From positions 12,222 to 76,221 of the forward strand of contig DATLEF010000174.1 of NCBI GenBank assembly GCA_035525455.1: 64,000 nt of DNA, read 5' to 3'. Positions 8,176 to 17,289 of the stretch are shown here, one piece after another. The stretch is from JAQGMV01 sp035525455 (GTDB taxonomy: Bacteria > Pseudomonadota > Gammaproteobacteria > Burkholderiales > SG8-41). Below the pieces are notes generated by a model. The model had not been told where the DNA came from. It saw only the letters and a list, made by a program, of their open reading frames with translations, and did no database searches. The translations under genes were made by a program, and so were the position numbers. Within the stretch, counting starts at the first letter, position 1. Every line of letters begins with the position of its first letter.

Positions 8176-9456
8176 ATGGGAATGACCGCAGTAGAAAAAA
8201 CACTGGCGCTGAAAAGCGGTGTACCAAGCGTCATGCCGGGTGATGTGGTCTATCCCGACCCCGACTTCGTCATGATTCACGATGGCGTGGTGATGGCCGC
8301 CAAGCGCGAGCTCGACAGTCTCGGAATCAACAGGCTCGCGGCGCCGGAAAAAGTCGTGATGGTGACCGACCACGACGTCATTTACGGCAGCGCACGCGCC
8401 GCGGAACGCGGAGCGTTCAACCGCCGCGCGGCCCAAGCCTGGGGCGTCAGGAATTTCTTCGACGTGGGGCGCGGCGGCCACGGTCATATCTTCCCGATGG
8501 AAACCGGCATGCTCCTGCCGGGCATGTTCTATTTCGACAACGATCGCCACAGTACCAACGCAGGCGCAATCGGCGCTTTCGGGTTCCGCATGGGTAGCGA
8601 GATCAGCCGGGTGCTCGCCACCGGCACGAACTGGGTGATGGTTCCTAAAAGCGTGCGCCTCAGGATCAAAGGCCATCTGAAACCCGGCGTCCATGCACGC
8701 GATGTGGGATTACGCATCGCGGCACTTCTCGCGTCCGGCGCGCTGGAGGCCGATCTCGACTATCGCGTGCTCGAGTATGCGGGCGATCTCGATCAGTTCG
8801 ATCTCGCGGCGCGGACTGCGCTCTGCTCGAGTCCCACCGAAATGCGCGCGTACGGCGTCTTCGTTCCGCCGTCCGAGGCCGTACTCGAGCGCGCGCAAGC
8901 GAAAGCGCAGCGGCTGTTCCGACCGGTGTACGCTGACCCGGATGCGCGCTACGAGGCCGACCTCGAGCTCGAAGTGAGCACGCTCGAGCCGCAGATCGCG
9001 CTGCCCGGCGGTGTCGAACGCGCGGTGGATCTGAGCGAAGTCGCGGGCCGCAGAATCGACCACGTCTTCCTCGGCTCGTGCGGCTCGGGGATGTACGAAG
9101 ACATGCAGGCCGCGGCCCGGATTCTCGAAGGCCGGCGGCTTGCTCCGCACGTGCGCATGTTCATCGCGCCGGGATCCGAAGCGTCGACGCAGCGCATGGC
9201 GCGCGAGGGCCTGCTGCAGATCTTTCTGGACGCCGGCGCAGTGATGCTTCCTGCGGGCTGCGGACCGTGCAATGACGCGGTGGTCGGCCCGGTGCATTCG
9301 GGCGAAGCGTCGATCTCCACCGCAGCCAACAACAACTCCGGCCGCTTCGGCGCCAGGGACGCAGCGCTTTATCTTGGAAGTCCCATGACGGTTGCTGCAT
9401 CGGCGGTCGTTGGTGCGATCACCGATGCCCGCACGGTGATGACTGCTACGAGATGA
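8176..9456 (+). CDS. Aconitase/3-isopropylmalate dehydratase-type large subunit (LeuC-like, divergent)
   Basis: 426 residues from ATG 8176 (ATG 8182 is also possible; an upstream TTG at 8119 is less likely). The three [4Fe-4S] Cys are seen in LGSCGSGM and in AGCGPC. FxMETGMLLPG and DRHSTNAGA correspond to the family's PExGxTxPG and DSHTxTxGA segments, but the Ser of DSHT is Arg here. Members add and remove water across a C=C bond of di- and tricarboxylic acids. The small subunit overlaps by 4 nt. The sequence is too diverged to assume leucine synthesis; another 2-hydroxy or methyl-malate-type substrate is possible. Confidence 0.82.
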   Translation: MGMTAVEKTLALKSGVPSVMPGDVVYPDPDFVMIHDGVVMAAKRELDSLGINRLAAPEKVVMVTDHDVIYGSARAAERGAFNRRAAQAWGVRNFFDVGRGGHGHIFPMETGMLLPGMFYFDNDRHSTNAGAIGAFGFRMGSEISRVLATGTNWVMVPKSVRLRIKGHLKPGVHARDVGLRIAALLASGALEADLDYRVLEYAGDLDQFDLAARTALCSSPTEMRAYGVFVPPSEAVLERAQAKAQRLFRPVYADPDARYEADLELEVSTLEPQIALPGGVERAVDLSEVAGRRIDHVFLGSCGSGMYEDMQAAARILEGRRLAPHVRMFIAPGSEASTQRMAREGLLQIFLDAGAVMLPAGCGPCNDAVVGPVHSGEASISTAANNNSGRFGARDAALYLGSPMTVAASAVVGAITDARTVMTATR

Positions 9457-9995
9457 ATCCTGAATTCGCATGGCGCCTCGAAGGTCGCTGCTACAAGCTC
9501 GGGCACGACGTCCCACACGCCGGCGGCGTCGTGCCCAACGCCGTCATCGCCGGACGCTATTTCGAAGCGAAAGACATCGTCCCGCATCTCTTTGCGGAGA
9601 CCGATCCGGGATTTCACGAGCGCTGCCGGCCCGGCGATATCATCGTCGCCGGTCGCAACTTCGGCATGGGACCGAAGATGAACGGCTACATCGCGATGCA
9701 GGCGCTCGGCCTCGGACTCGTCTGCGAATCGATGCCTTTTCTCGCCTACCGGGCCGCTGTCGGTTGTGGGCTCCGCGTGATGACCGACTGCATCAACGTC
9801 ACGCAAATGTGCGAAACCGGCGACGAGCTCGAAATCGATTTCCGCAGCGGTTATTTCATGAATCACACGCGCGATCTGCGGCGCGAATATCCGCCGGTCC
9901 CCGACACGTTGCTCGCGCTGATCGAGCTCGGCGGCAACAGCGGCTGGCTCAAACAATGGTGGCAGTCGCAACAGCCCTCAAGCGCGTCGCGCTGA
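9453..9995 (+). CDS. 3-isopropylmalate dehydratase-type small subunit (LeuD-like, divergent)
   Basis: 180 residues, with an ATGA overlap with the large subunit. The swivelling-domain core VAGRNFGMG is recognisable. The usual GSSREHA active-site segment is replaced by GPKMNGYIA, so the catalytic Ser and the Arg/Glu/His of SREH are absent. This predicts altered chemistry or substrate for the heterodimer. The downstream TPR gene begins inside its last 40 nt. Confidence 0.8.
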   Translation: MNPEFAWRLEGRCYKLGHDVPHAGGVVPNAVIAGRYFEAKDIVPHLFAETDPGFHERCRPGDIIVAGRNFGMGPKMNGYIAMQALGLGLVCESMPFLAYRAAVGCGLRVMTDCINVTQMCETGDELEIDFRSGYFMNHTRDLRREYPPVPDTLLALIELGGNSGWLKQWWQSQQPSSASR

Positions 9996-10900
9996 CGCTC
10001 GCGTTCGTAACCGCCGGCGCGTACGCCCAAGCGCCCGCGCCGGCGAACCAATGCGGCGGCGTCTATGCCGATCCTGCAGTCGCGATCGAGGCGTGTTCGC
10101 GGGTCATCGAATTCGGCAGCCTCGATAAGCCCGATCTTGCCAAAGCCTACTATTCACGCGGCACGGAATGGGCACGGCAGGCTTCGTACGAGCGAGCGCT
10201 CGCGGATTACGATCTCGCGATACAGCTCGATCCCGATTTTCCCCTGCCCTATTACAACCGCGCCCTCGTCCTCTCTAACAAGGGCGAGTCCGATCGTGCC
10301 ATTGCGGACTATGACAGGGCGCTCAAGCTGAGGCCGAACGACTCCGACGGATACATTGCGCGTGCGGTCGAGTGGACGGTGAAAGGCGATTACAAGCGTG
10401 CCATCGCCGATTACGAAAACGTGGTACGCCTCGTTCCGGATTCGCTCGCGGGTTATTTCGGCCGTGGCCGCGCGCGCTTCTATGCCGGAGATTTCATGTC
10501 GGCGGCGTCGGACTTCTACCGCTCGCATCAGCTCGCGCCGTCGCTCTATACGGCAATCTGGCTTTTCCTCGCTCGCAAGCGCGCCGATATTCCGGGCGAG
10601 AAGACGCTCGCGGACGATGCCGGCACGAGCGGTTTCGGCGTGTGGCCCGCCCCTGTCGTGGGGCTATACCTCGGCAAATCTCAACCCGATGCGGTAATGC
10701 GCTCCGCAACCCATCCCGATGCGACGCGGCAGCGCGACCTGCGCTGCGAAGCAAGCTTCTACGTCGGGCACTGGCACGTGCTGCGCGGGTCGCCCGAGCC
10801 CGCGGCCCAGCTTCTGCGCGAGGCCGAAGCGACGTGTCCGAGCACGTTCATCGAGCACGAAGGGGCAATCGCCGAGCTGCGCAGGCTCAGCCGTCGATAA
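9956..10900 (+). CDS. Exported tetratricopeptide-repeat protein
   Basis: 314 residues from ATG 9956, overlapping the LeuD-like gene by 40 nt. The N-terminus is a Sec signal peptide with a likely AYA/QA cleavage. Four or so TPR units follow (for example YYSRGTEWARQASYERALAD, YYNRALVLSNKGESDRAIAD and YFGRGRARFYAGDFMSAASD). The C-terminal third has no recognised domain and carries several Cys. TPR proteins scaffold other proteins; the partner is unknown. The 3' end overlaps the convergent permease gene by 14 nt. Confidence 0.78.
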   Translation: MVAVATALKRVALTLAFVTAGAYAQAPAPANQCGGVYADPAVAIEACSRVIEFGSLDKPDLAKAYYSRGTEWARQASYERALADYDLAIQLDPDFPLPYYNRALVLSNKGESDRAIADYDRALKLRPNDSDGYIARAVEWTVKGDYKRAIADYENVVRLVPDSLAGYFGRGRARFYAGDFMSAASDFYRSHQLAPSLYTAIWLFLARKRADIPGEKTLADDAGTSGFGVWPAPVVGLYLGKSQPDAVMRSATHPDATRQRDLRCEASFYVGHWHVLRGSPEPAAQLLREAEATCPSTFIEHEGAIAELRRLSRR

Positions 10901-12218
10901 CATCCCGCGCTGCGGCGCGCTGCGCCGCAGTCGCACGGTAATAGAGGACGGTCAGCGCGAAGCCGGCCAGAAAGAGCGCCGTAAGCTCCGGATTGAAGTA
11001 CGCGATCACGCCGAAACTGATAACGCTCAAGCCGAGCGCGATGAGCGGCAGAACGGGATAGAGCGGCGCGCGAAATGTCCGCTCGAGATCGGGCTCCACG
11101 CGACGCAGTCGAAAGAGCGCAAGCATGCTGCAGATATACATCGCTATGGCGCCGAGCGCCGAGAGGATGATCAACTGGCTCGTCGCACCCGATGCGAGCG
11201 CGCCGACGCCGAAAATACCAGTGGCGACGAGCGCACGGTGCGGCGTGCTGCGCGTCGCATGCAGCGCGGCCAGCTTCTTCGGCAGATAACCCGCCCGGGC
11301 CAGCGCAAACATCTGGCGCGAGCACGACAGGATAATGCCGTGGAATGACGCGAGGAGACCGAACAGGCCCACCGCGACCAGCATGTGTATCCACCCGCTC
11401 TGCCTGCCGACGACCATCGCCATCGCTTCCGGCAAAGGGTAATCGATGGCGCTCAAGGCGTGCCAGTCGCCTGCGCCGCCGGCCAATATCATCACGCCGA
11501 ACGCGAGCACGACGAGCGTCAATATGCCTGAGATGTAGCCGCGCGGAATCGTGTAGCGCGGATTCCTGACTTCCTCGGCCGCCATCGCGACGCCTTCGAT
11601 TGCAAGAAAGAACCAGATCGCAAACGGTATGGCAGCGAGCACGCCCGCGAATCCCGACGGCATCGCATCGGTGAGAAAATTATCGACGCGAAATCCGGGC
11701 GCGACGACCAGCATGAATACAACCAGCTCCGCGACGGCGAGCACGGTGACGATCAGCTCGAAACGCACCGCCTGTTTCACCCCGAGGATGTTGAGGCCTA
11801 CGAACAGGACGTAAGCGACGATGCCGACGACGAGCACTGGAACCGACTCGAACTGGAAATGCACGTAGGCGCCCAGAGCCGCAGCGATCGCTGGAGGCGC
11901 CAGCGCAAACTCGACCAGCGTCGCATACCCTGCAACGAGCCCTCCGAACGGGCCGAATGCGCGCCTTGCGTACTCGAAAGGTCCGCCCGCGTGCGGAATT
12001 GCAGTCGTGAGCTCGGTGAAGCTGAATATGAAGCTCACGTAGAGGACCGCCACGATCACCGTCGTGTACAGAAAACCGACCGTGCCTGCGGCAGCCCAGC
12101 CATAGCTCCAGCCGAAATACTCCCCGGAGATGACGAGACCGACGGCGAGGCTCCACAAGCCGACCACGCCGATTTCCGCGCGCAGCCGAGGCTGGGGACT
12201 CGCAGCTGGAGCGCTCAT
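10887..12218 (-). CDS. APC-superfamily amino acid/amine permease (ethanolamine permease-like)
   Basis: 443 residues with about 12 hydrophobic segments. The N-terminal VGLVISGEYFGWSYGW and the FTELTTAIPHAGGPFEYAR segment are characteristic of the ethanolamine-transporter (Eat) branch of the APC superfamily. EGVAMAAEEVRNPRYTIPRG is the conserved mid-protein loop. The gene starts 19 nt after the ATP-grasp gene on the same strand, so the two form a likely operon. Eutrophs with eut genes often carry such a permease, but no eut genes are here, so the substrate may be another small amine or amino acid. Confidence 0.85.
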   Translation of the reverse strand: MSAPAASPQPRLRAEIGVVGLWSLAVGLVISGEYFGWSYGWAAAGTVGFLYTTVIVAVLYVSFIFSFTELTTAIPHAGGPFEYARRAFGPFGGLVAGYATLVEFALAPPAIAAALGAYVHFQFESVPVLVVGIVAYVLFVGLNILGVKQAVRFELIVTVLAVAELVVFMLVVAPGFRVDNFLTDAMPSGFAGVLAAIPFAIWFFLAIEGVAMAAEEVRNPRYTIPRGYISGILTLVVLAFGVMILAGGAGDWHALSAIDYPLPEAMAMVVGRQSGWIHMLVAVGLFGLLASFHGIILSCSRQMFALARAGYLPKKLAALHATRSTPHRALVATGIFGVGALASGATSQLIILSALGAIAMYICSMLALFRLRRVEPDLERTFRAPLYPVLPLIALGLSVISFGVIAYFNPELTALFLAGFALTVLYYRATAAQRAAARDVIDG

Positions 12219-12237
12219 GCGAAAAGTCGAACTGACG

Positions 12238-13245
12238 CTAGTGCTCGCGCGTAAGCGCCGAGCGCACGATCGTGGAAATCAGATCGGCATAAGGCACGCC
12301 GGCGAAGCAGCGGTCGCGCCCGAAAGTATCGCGCGTGAGATCGGGATTCGGGTTCGCTTCGAGAAAGACGAGCTTCCCGTCGGCCGTGAGGCGATAGTCG
12401 ATGCGCGCGTAATCGCGGAGCTTCAGTGCGTGGAAAATGCGGCGGCTCGCGTCAGCCACCTGCGCTCGAAGCGCCTCTGACAGCTTCGCCTCGCGGTAAC
12501 TGATCCGCCATTTCGTGCGATAGCGCGCATCGTTTTTCACCCGCGAGGTGGAGAACGACGGCGCGCTTCGGCCGCGCCGGCCCACCACCAGCTCGAGCGG
12601 CGGCATCACCTCCGGCGTATTGCCCAGAAGCGCCACGAAAAGGTCCCGACCCGGCACGTACTGCTCGCACATGAGCGCATCGTGCCCGCGCCGATGCAGC
12701 ACCTGCAGCCGCCGCGTGAGCGCGCGTTCGCCGCGTACCAGCGCGCCACTGCTGATTTCGTCGGAACCGTCTCCGAATTGAGGCTTCACGATGAGCGGAA
12801 AGCTGAGCGCGTCGAGCGACGGTCGATGGCCATTCACGAGGCTGTGGGGCGCGACCGCAATGCCGAGCTCGCCCACGACCTGCTTCGCGAGCGCTTTGTC
12901 GCGGGCGATCTGCATGCCGTGCGGGCCCGCGCCGGTGTAGCGTAGCCGCATCATTTCGAGCATGCCGGCAATGGAGGAATCGAGCCGGCGATCCCCGGCG
13001 ATCCATTCGGTGAGATTGAAGACGAGGCGCGGTTTAAGCGCGCGCAGCGCCTCGATCGTCGGCGTAATCGCGGGATCGAACGGCACGATGCTCACCCCGC
13101 GGTCCTGTCGCCGCAGCGCTTCGCACACGTGCCACTCCATGGTGCCGCGCTCGAGAACGAACTCGCCCGCTTTGTCGACGTCGCCGACTTCCTCATCGAC
13201 AAGCACGGCGATGTCGCAGCCCTCGCAGCCGTCGTCGCGAGTCAT
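12238..13245 (-). CDS. ATP-grasp ligase (D-Ala-D-Ala ligase-like)
   Basis: 335 residues. An N-terminal Rossmann-like part is followed by the ATP-grasp core: PLIVKPQFGDGS (nucleotide-binding Lys and Gly-rich loop), YVPGRDLFVALLG, and DYARIDYRLT...FLEANPNPDL with the Mg-binding Glu and Asn. The fold joins a carboxylate, activated as an acyl phosphate, to an amine. It resembles D-alanine-D-alanine ligases but is not in a cell-wall cluster. The pairing with an amine or amino acid permease suggests an amino acid or amine as one substrate (inference). The N-terminus has three Cys in DGCEGCDI, which is unusual. Confidence 0.8.
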   Translation of the reverse strand: MTRDDGCEGCDIAVLVDEEVGDVDKAGEFVLERGTMEWHVCEALRRQDRGVSIVPFDPAITPTIEALRALKPRLVFNLTEWIAGDRRLDSSIAGMLEMMRLRYTGAGPHGMQIARDKALAKQVVGELGIAVAPHSLVNGHRPSLDALSFPLIVKPQFGDGSDEISSGALVRGERALTRRLQVLHRRGHDALMCEQYVPGRDLFVALLGNTPEVMPPLELVVGRRGRSAPSFSTSRVKNDARYRTKWRISYREAKLSEALRAQVADASRRIFHALKLRDYARIDYRLTADGKLVFLEANPNPDLTRDTFGRDRCFAGVPYADLISTIVRSALTREH

Positions 13246-13290
13246 CCGGAGATTCTAACCCGGGCGCTTTCTTTGTACAACTGTGCCGCG

Positions 13291-15543
13291 TCAGGATATG
13301 CGCGTAGTGCCTTCGCGCAATGCCTGCAGCACCCGCGCCGAGAGCATCGGCTGCTGCCGCAGACGCACGCCGGTCAGCTGATACACGGCGTTTGAAATCG
13401 CCGGCGCGACGAGCGGGGTCGTCATCTGACCCGCGCCCGTCGGATGGTTCGGCGTGGGGATCAGCTTGATGTGGATGGGCGGCAGGTCCTTCATGCGCGG
13501 CACGTGATAGTCGTAGAAGTTCGACTGCTGCACGACACCATCCTCGATCGTGATGCGCTCCATCAGCGCAAGGCCGAGGCCGTAGACGAGCGAGCTTTCG
13601 CTTTGCGCAATGACGTTGTCCGGATGCACCGGCACGCCGACGTCGATCGTGCACCAGAAGTTGTGGACGTTGATCGCCCCGCTCGCGCGCTCCACCGAGA
13701 CCTCGGCTATGCCGGCGAGCTGCGTGCCCGAATAGTCCAGATACGCGATTCCCAGCCCGCGCCCTTCCCGCTTGCGTCCCCAGTCCGCCATGCGCGCCAC
13801 TTCCTCGATCACGTGACGCGCGCGCGGCACCTTAGCGAGGTGCTGGAGCCTGAACTGGATCGGATCGATGCCGCGCTTCGCTGCAACCTCGTCCATGAAA
13901 ACTTCGTTGGCGAATGCGTTCTGGCCGACGCCAATCGCGCGCAGCGGTGCGGTACGCATACCGGTATCCTGCTGCAGGCCTTCGGCAAGGCGGTCCGCGA
14001 TCTCGTAGGTGGGGAGCTCGGTGCCGCGCATGGCGATGTTGTCGCGGCCTTTCATGACTTTCCATCTCACCGGATCCATGAACGCGAGCACCCGGTCCGA
14101 AACCACTCGATGGTGCCACGCGATCAACTGACCGTTCGCGTCCATGCCGGCGCTGATGCGGTTCACGTACAGCGGCCTGAAGCGCCCGTTGTGAACGTCG
14201 TCTTCGCGCGTCCACAGCACTTTCACCGGACGTCCCGCCGCTTTCGACATGAGCGCGGAGTCGACGATGAATTCGACGTCGCGATTACCCCGCCGCCCGA
14301 AGCCGCCGCCGAGCAGCATGCCGTTGAACTTCACGCGGCTTTCGGGTATTCCGAGCGCGTTGGCGACTGCCGTCACGGCGATCGTCTGGCTTTGCGTTCC
14401 GCACCAGATCTCGCAGGCATCGCCCGCGGGACTGACCGCGGCAACCGAATTGAGCGGCTCCATCTGGGCGTGATACGCATAATCGGCGCGGTATTCGCCT
14501 TCGAACACCGTCGCGGCGCGCTTCATGGCAGCGTGAACGTCCCCTTTCTCTTCCCACGCGACGCCCTTACGCGACGGGTCGCGCGCCACGGCTGAAAATT
14601 GCTCGAGGGCCTTCGCGCTCGAGTGGCCCCAGCCGGTCGCTTTGCGGCTCCAGCTTACCTTGAGCGCGTTTTTTGCCTTGAATGCGGCCCAGGGCGTGTC
14701 GGCAAGTACGCCGACGCCGTACTTCAGCGGCACGATCTGCATCACGCCTTCGATCGCGCGCGCTGCTGCTTCGTCGATGCGCTCCGGCGCTGCGCCTTCG
14801 ACCGGCTGGCGCAGGATCGCCCCGTAAATCATTCCGGGTACCTGGACATCGATGCTGTACTGCGCCGAGCCGTTGACCTTCAGCGGCACGTCGATGCGCC
14901 CGATGTCGTGCCCGATCAGACGGAAGCGCGCTCGGTCGAGCGGCTCGAGCGCAACCTCCGGCGCTTCACCTGGAATTTTTGCGAAAGCTGCGATGTCGCC
15001 ATAGCTCAACTTGCGTCCCGAATTCGCGTGCACCACGGTGCCCGGTGCCGTGGTGAGCTCCGAAATCGGCACGTTCCAGTGCCGCGCGGCGTTTTCCATG
15101 AGCACGTAGCGCACTTGCGCGCCGAACTGGCGCAGCGGCGTGAAGTAGCCGGTCACCGTCGCGCTGCCCGCCGTGTACTGCAAACGGCCGAATAGCGGAT
15201 TGCCATAAAGCTTGTCGTTCGGCGGCGCGGGCACGATCGTGACGCGGCTCCAGTCGGCGTCCATCTCGTCGGCGACGATGCGCGGCAGCGACGTGAGCGA
15301 TCCCTGACCCATTTCGGCCGCCGGCGACATGATGTATACCGCGCCGTCGGTTGCAAGCGTGACGTACGGATTCAGGACTTTCTGGTTTGCCGCCGCTGCG
15401 AATGCGCTGAGATCCGGTACACCCACTGCCGTGGCAAAAGTGAACCCGCCCGCGCCGAGCATGAAGCGCCGCCGTGACCGGTTGACGCGCAAAGACGTGT
15501 CGGGCGCAGGAGAACGCACGAATTTCTGCTTGTCGGTGCGCAT
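13291..15543 (-). CDS. Molybdopterin-binding large subunit, xanthine dehydrogenase/IorB-like, Tat-exported
   Basis: 750 residues. SRRRFMLG near residue 25 is a twin-arginine signal, so the holoenzyme is probably periplasmic. LLGGGFGRRGN and MRTAPLRAIG-type segments belong to the molybdenum-cytosine-dinucleotide binding domain of isoquinoline-1-oxidoreductase beta-type subunits. At the position of the nearly invariant catalytic Glu (GxGE) the sequence is GAGQM, with Gln at about 706. The [2Fe-2S] subunit is encoded 2 nt upstream. Such enzymes hydroxylate N-heterocycles or oxidise aldehydes with water as the oxygen source. Confidence 0.88.
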   Translation of the reverse strand: MRTDKQKFVRSPAPDTSLRVNRSRRRFMLGAGGFTFATAVGVPDLSAFAAAANQKVLNPYVTLATDGAVYIMSPAAEMGQGSLTSLPRIVADEMDADWSRVTIVPAPPNDKLYGNPLFGRLQYTAGSATVTGYFTPLRQFGAQVRYVLMENAARHWNVPISELTTAPGTVVHANSGRKLSYGDIAAFAKIPGEAPEVALEPLDRARFRLIGHDIGRIDVPLKVNGSAQYSIDVQVPGMIYGAILRQPVEGAAPERIDEAAARAIEGVMQIVPLKYGVGVLADTPWAAFKAKNALKVSWSRKATGWGHSSAKALEQFSAVARDPSRKGVAWEEKGDVHAAMKRAATVFEGEYRADYAYHAQMEPLNSVAAVSPAGDACEIWCGTQSQTIAVTAVANALGIPESRVKFNGMLLGGGFGRRGNRDVEFIVDSALMSKAAGRPVKVLWTREDDVHNGRFRPLYVNRISAGMDANGQLIAWHHRVVSDRVLAFMDPVRWKVMKGRDNIAMRGTELPTYEIADRLAEGLQQDTGMRTAPLRAIGVGQNAFANEVFMDEVAAKRGIDPIQFRLQHLAKVPRARHVIEEVARMADWGRKREGRGLGIAYLDYSGTQLAGIAEVSVERASGAINVHNFWCTIDVGVPVHPDNVIAQSESSLVYGLGLALMERITIEDGVVQQSNFYDYHVPRMKDLPPIHIKLIPTPNHPTGAGQMTTPLVAPAISNAVYQLTGVRLRQQPMLSARVLQALREGTTRIS

Positions 15544-15545
15544 GA

Positions 15546-16013
15546 TTACACCTCCTTCGCCGCACGTTCGATCGCGCGCACGATACGCACATACGTCCCG
15601 CAGCGGCAGATGTTCGGGCTCATGTACTCGACGATCTCATCGCGCGAGGGCCGCGGCTTCTCCTTGAGCAGGCCCGCCGCGCGCATGATCTGGCCCGACT
15701 GGCAGTAGCCGCACTGAGGCACCTGCTCGGCTATCCACGCTTTTTGCAGCGGGTGCTGGCCGCCGGGTGCAAGTCCTTCGATCGTGGTGATTCGGCGCCC
15801 GGCGATATCCTTGAATGCGTGCAGGCACGATTGCGTCGGCTTGCCGTCGAGATGCACGGTGCACGCGCCGCATTGTCCGACTCCGCAGCCGTACTTCGTG
15901 CCGGTCAACTTGAGATGCTCGCGCAACACCCATAAGAGCGGTGTGTCTTCGTGCGCGGTGATGGTATGGCGCTGACCATTGACCGTCAGCGGTGCGGTGA
16001 TTTTCTGGGTCAT
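15546..16013 (-). CDS. (2Fe-2S)-binding small subunit of molybdenum hydroxylase (IorA-like)
   Basis: 155 residues. The plant-type ferredoxin motif GCGVGQCGAC plus a later Cys (about 40-75) binds one [2Fe-2S] cluster. CGYC and CRCG in the C-terminal four-helix domain bind the second. It passes electrons from the molybdenum centre of the adjacent large subunit. No FAD subunit or cytochrome gene is next to it. ATG at 16013 is chosen because AAGGAGG lies 4 nt upstream. Confidence 0.92.
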   Translation of the reverse strand: MTQKITAPLTVNGQRHTITAHEDTPLLWVLREHLKLTGTKYGCGVGQCGACTVHLDGKPTQSCLHAFKDIAGRRITTIEGLAPGGQHPLQKAWIAEQVPQCGYCQSGQIMRAAGLLKEKPRPSRDEIVEYMSPNICRCGTYVRIVRAIERAAKEV

Positions 16014-16150
16014 GACCCCTCCTTGAGCACTGCTGAGCGCTCTCCTCGCCACTGCGGCGCCTGATCGGCGTCGTTATAATATGTTCTTCGTGCGCCGCGC
16101 TTCACCGTACGGAAGCGCAGCGGAAATTCTAGCGTATTGAAGGAACCTTC

Positions 16151-17056
16151 ATGCAGATCGAATCCACCGGGCAGATACTCGGCGCGACCGTCACGGGCAT
16201 CGATTTGAGCCAGCCGCTGAGCGACGCGAATTTTGCGCAGATCATCGCCTCGCTCGGTCGCCATGGGGTCCTGCGCTTTCCCGCGCAGCGCCTGGACGCG
16301 CCCCAGCTCAGGGATTTTTCACGGCGCTTTGGGCGCATCCAGACTTCGGTCAGCGACAAATACGCCGTGCCCGGCGTCCCGGAAGTCGGCATCCTTTCGA
16401 ACGTCATCGAGAACGGCGAGCCGATCGGACTGGCGGACGCGGGGCAGGACTGGCACACCGACATGACGTACAACGCGACGGTCGGTTTTTGCAACGTGCT
16501 TTACGCCGTGAAAGTGCCGTGGCGCGACGGCAAGGCGCTGGGCGCGACGCAATTCGCGAACATGCACGCGGCGTACGACGATCTCGCGCCGGAATGGAAG
16601 GAAAAGCTCGAGCATGCCACCGCGACGCACGACTTCAACAAGTTCTGGGAAGAGATGCGGCGTCGGCCCGGCAGCATACGGCCTGCACTGACGCCCGAGC
16701 AGCGCGCCAAACGCCCGCCGTCGGTGCACCCGGTCTTTCTGACACACCCGATCACGGGCCGCCAGGTGCTCTATTGCAACCCCGGTTATGCGATCCGCAT
16801 CAATGAGCTCGACGAAGCCGAAAGCGCACGTGTGCTCAAAATGCTATTCGAGCATCAGCTCCAGCTCCAATACATCTACGAGCATCGGTGGACCGAAGGC
16901 GACGTGCTGATGTGGGACCATATCGGCACGCTGCACAACGCGGTGCCGGATTATCGGCCCGACGAGCTGCGCCTGATGATGCGCTGCCAGGTGATGGCGG
17001 ATCGGATATTCGACGAGCAGTTCGTGCGCAAGGCGCTGGAACCGATTGCGGCCTAG
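16151..17056 (+). CDS. TauD/TfdA-family Fe(II)/2-oxoglutarate dioxygenase
   Basis: 301 residues. The iron facial triad is DWHTDMTY (His and Asp, about residue 99) and the distal His in WDHIGTLHNAV (about 260). The 2-oxoglutarate Arg follows in the PDYRPDELRLMMR region. The N-terminal GxxxTGIDLSQPLSD segment is typical of TauD/TfdA proteins, which hydroxylate sulfonates, aryloxyacetates or similar acids and so release the side group. A TATAAT box sits at 16075, about 70 nt before the ATG. It is divergent from the molybdenum hydroxylase genes. The substrate is unknown. Confidence 0.88.
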   Translation: MQIESTGQILGATVTGIDLSQPLSDANFAQIIASLGRHGVLRFPAQRLDAPQLRDFSRRFGRIQTSVSDKYAVPGVPEVGILSNVIENGEPIGLADAGQDWHTDMTYNATVGFCNVLYAVKVPWRDGKALGATQFANMHAAYDDLAPEWKEKLEHATATHDFNKFWEEMRRRPGSIRPALTPEQRAKRPPSVHPVFLTHPITGRQVLYCNPGYAIRINELDEAESARVLKMLFEHQLQLQYIYEHRWTEGDVLMWDHIGTLHNAVPDYRPDELRLMMRCQVMADRIFDEQFVRKALEPIAA

Positions 17057-17103
17057 CAGGCTGTCGGACTTGTCCGATCGCGCTGGCAGCGTCAATGGCG
17101 AAA

Positions 17104-17271
17104 GGGAGGTTACGGAGGGCGGCCTTCGGCGCCCTCACGGAGGCGGTGAATGAACAGGAGGAACCGGAGGTTCCTCCCGTAACCCACTTCCTACGGTTTA
17201 AGAGCGACGAAGCGCTCGCCACGAGCGCCCGAAGGATGGAAGGTTACGGAGGGAAACCCCGGTTTCCTCTG
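17104..17271. repeat. Cluster of the dispersed palindromic element (copies 2-4)
   Basis: GGTTACGGAGGG occurs at 17108-17119 and 17242-17253. The second copy is followed by the perfect hairpin GGAAACC, CC, GGTTTCC (17252-17267). A near-inverse CCTCCCGTAACC lies at 17173-17184. The same words occur on the other strand at 8046-8074. The 277-nt gap between the dioxygenase and the zinc-finger gene is almost entirely made of this material. Confidence 0.6.
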
Positions 17272-17289
17272 AATCGTTCACCGGCCTGA

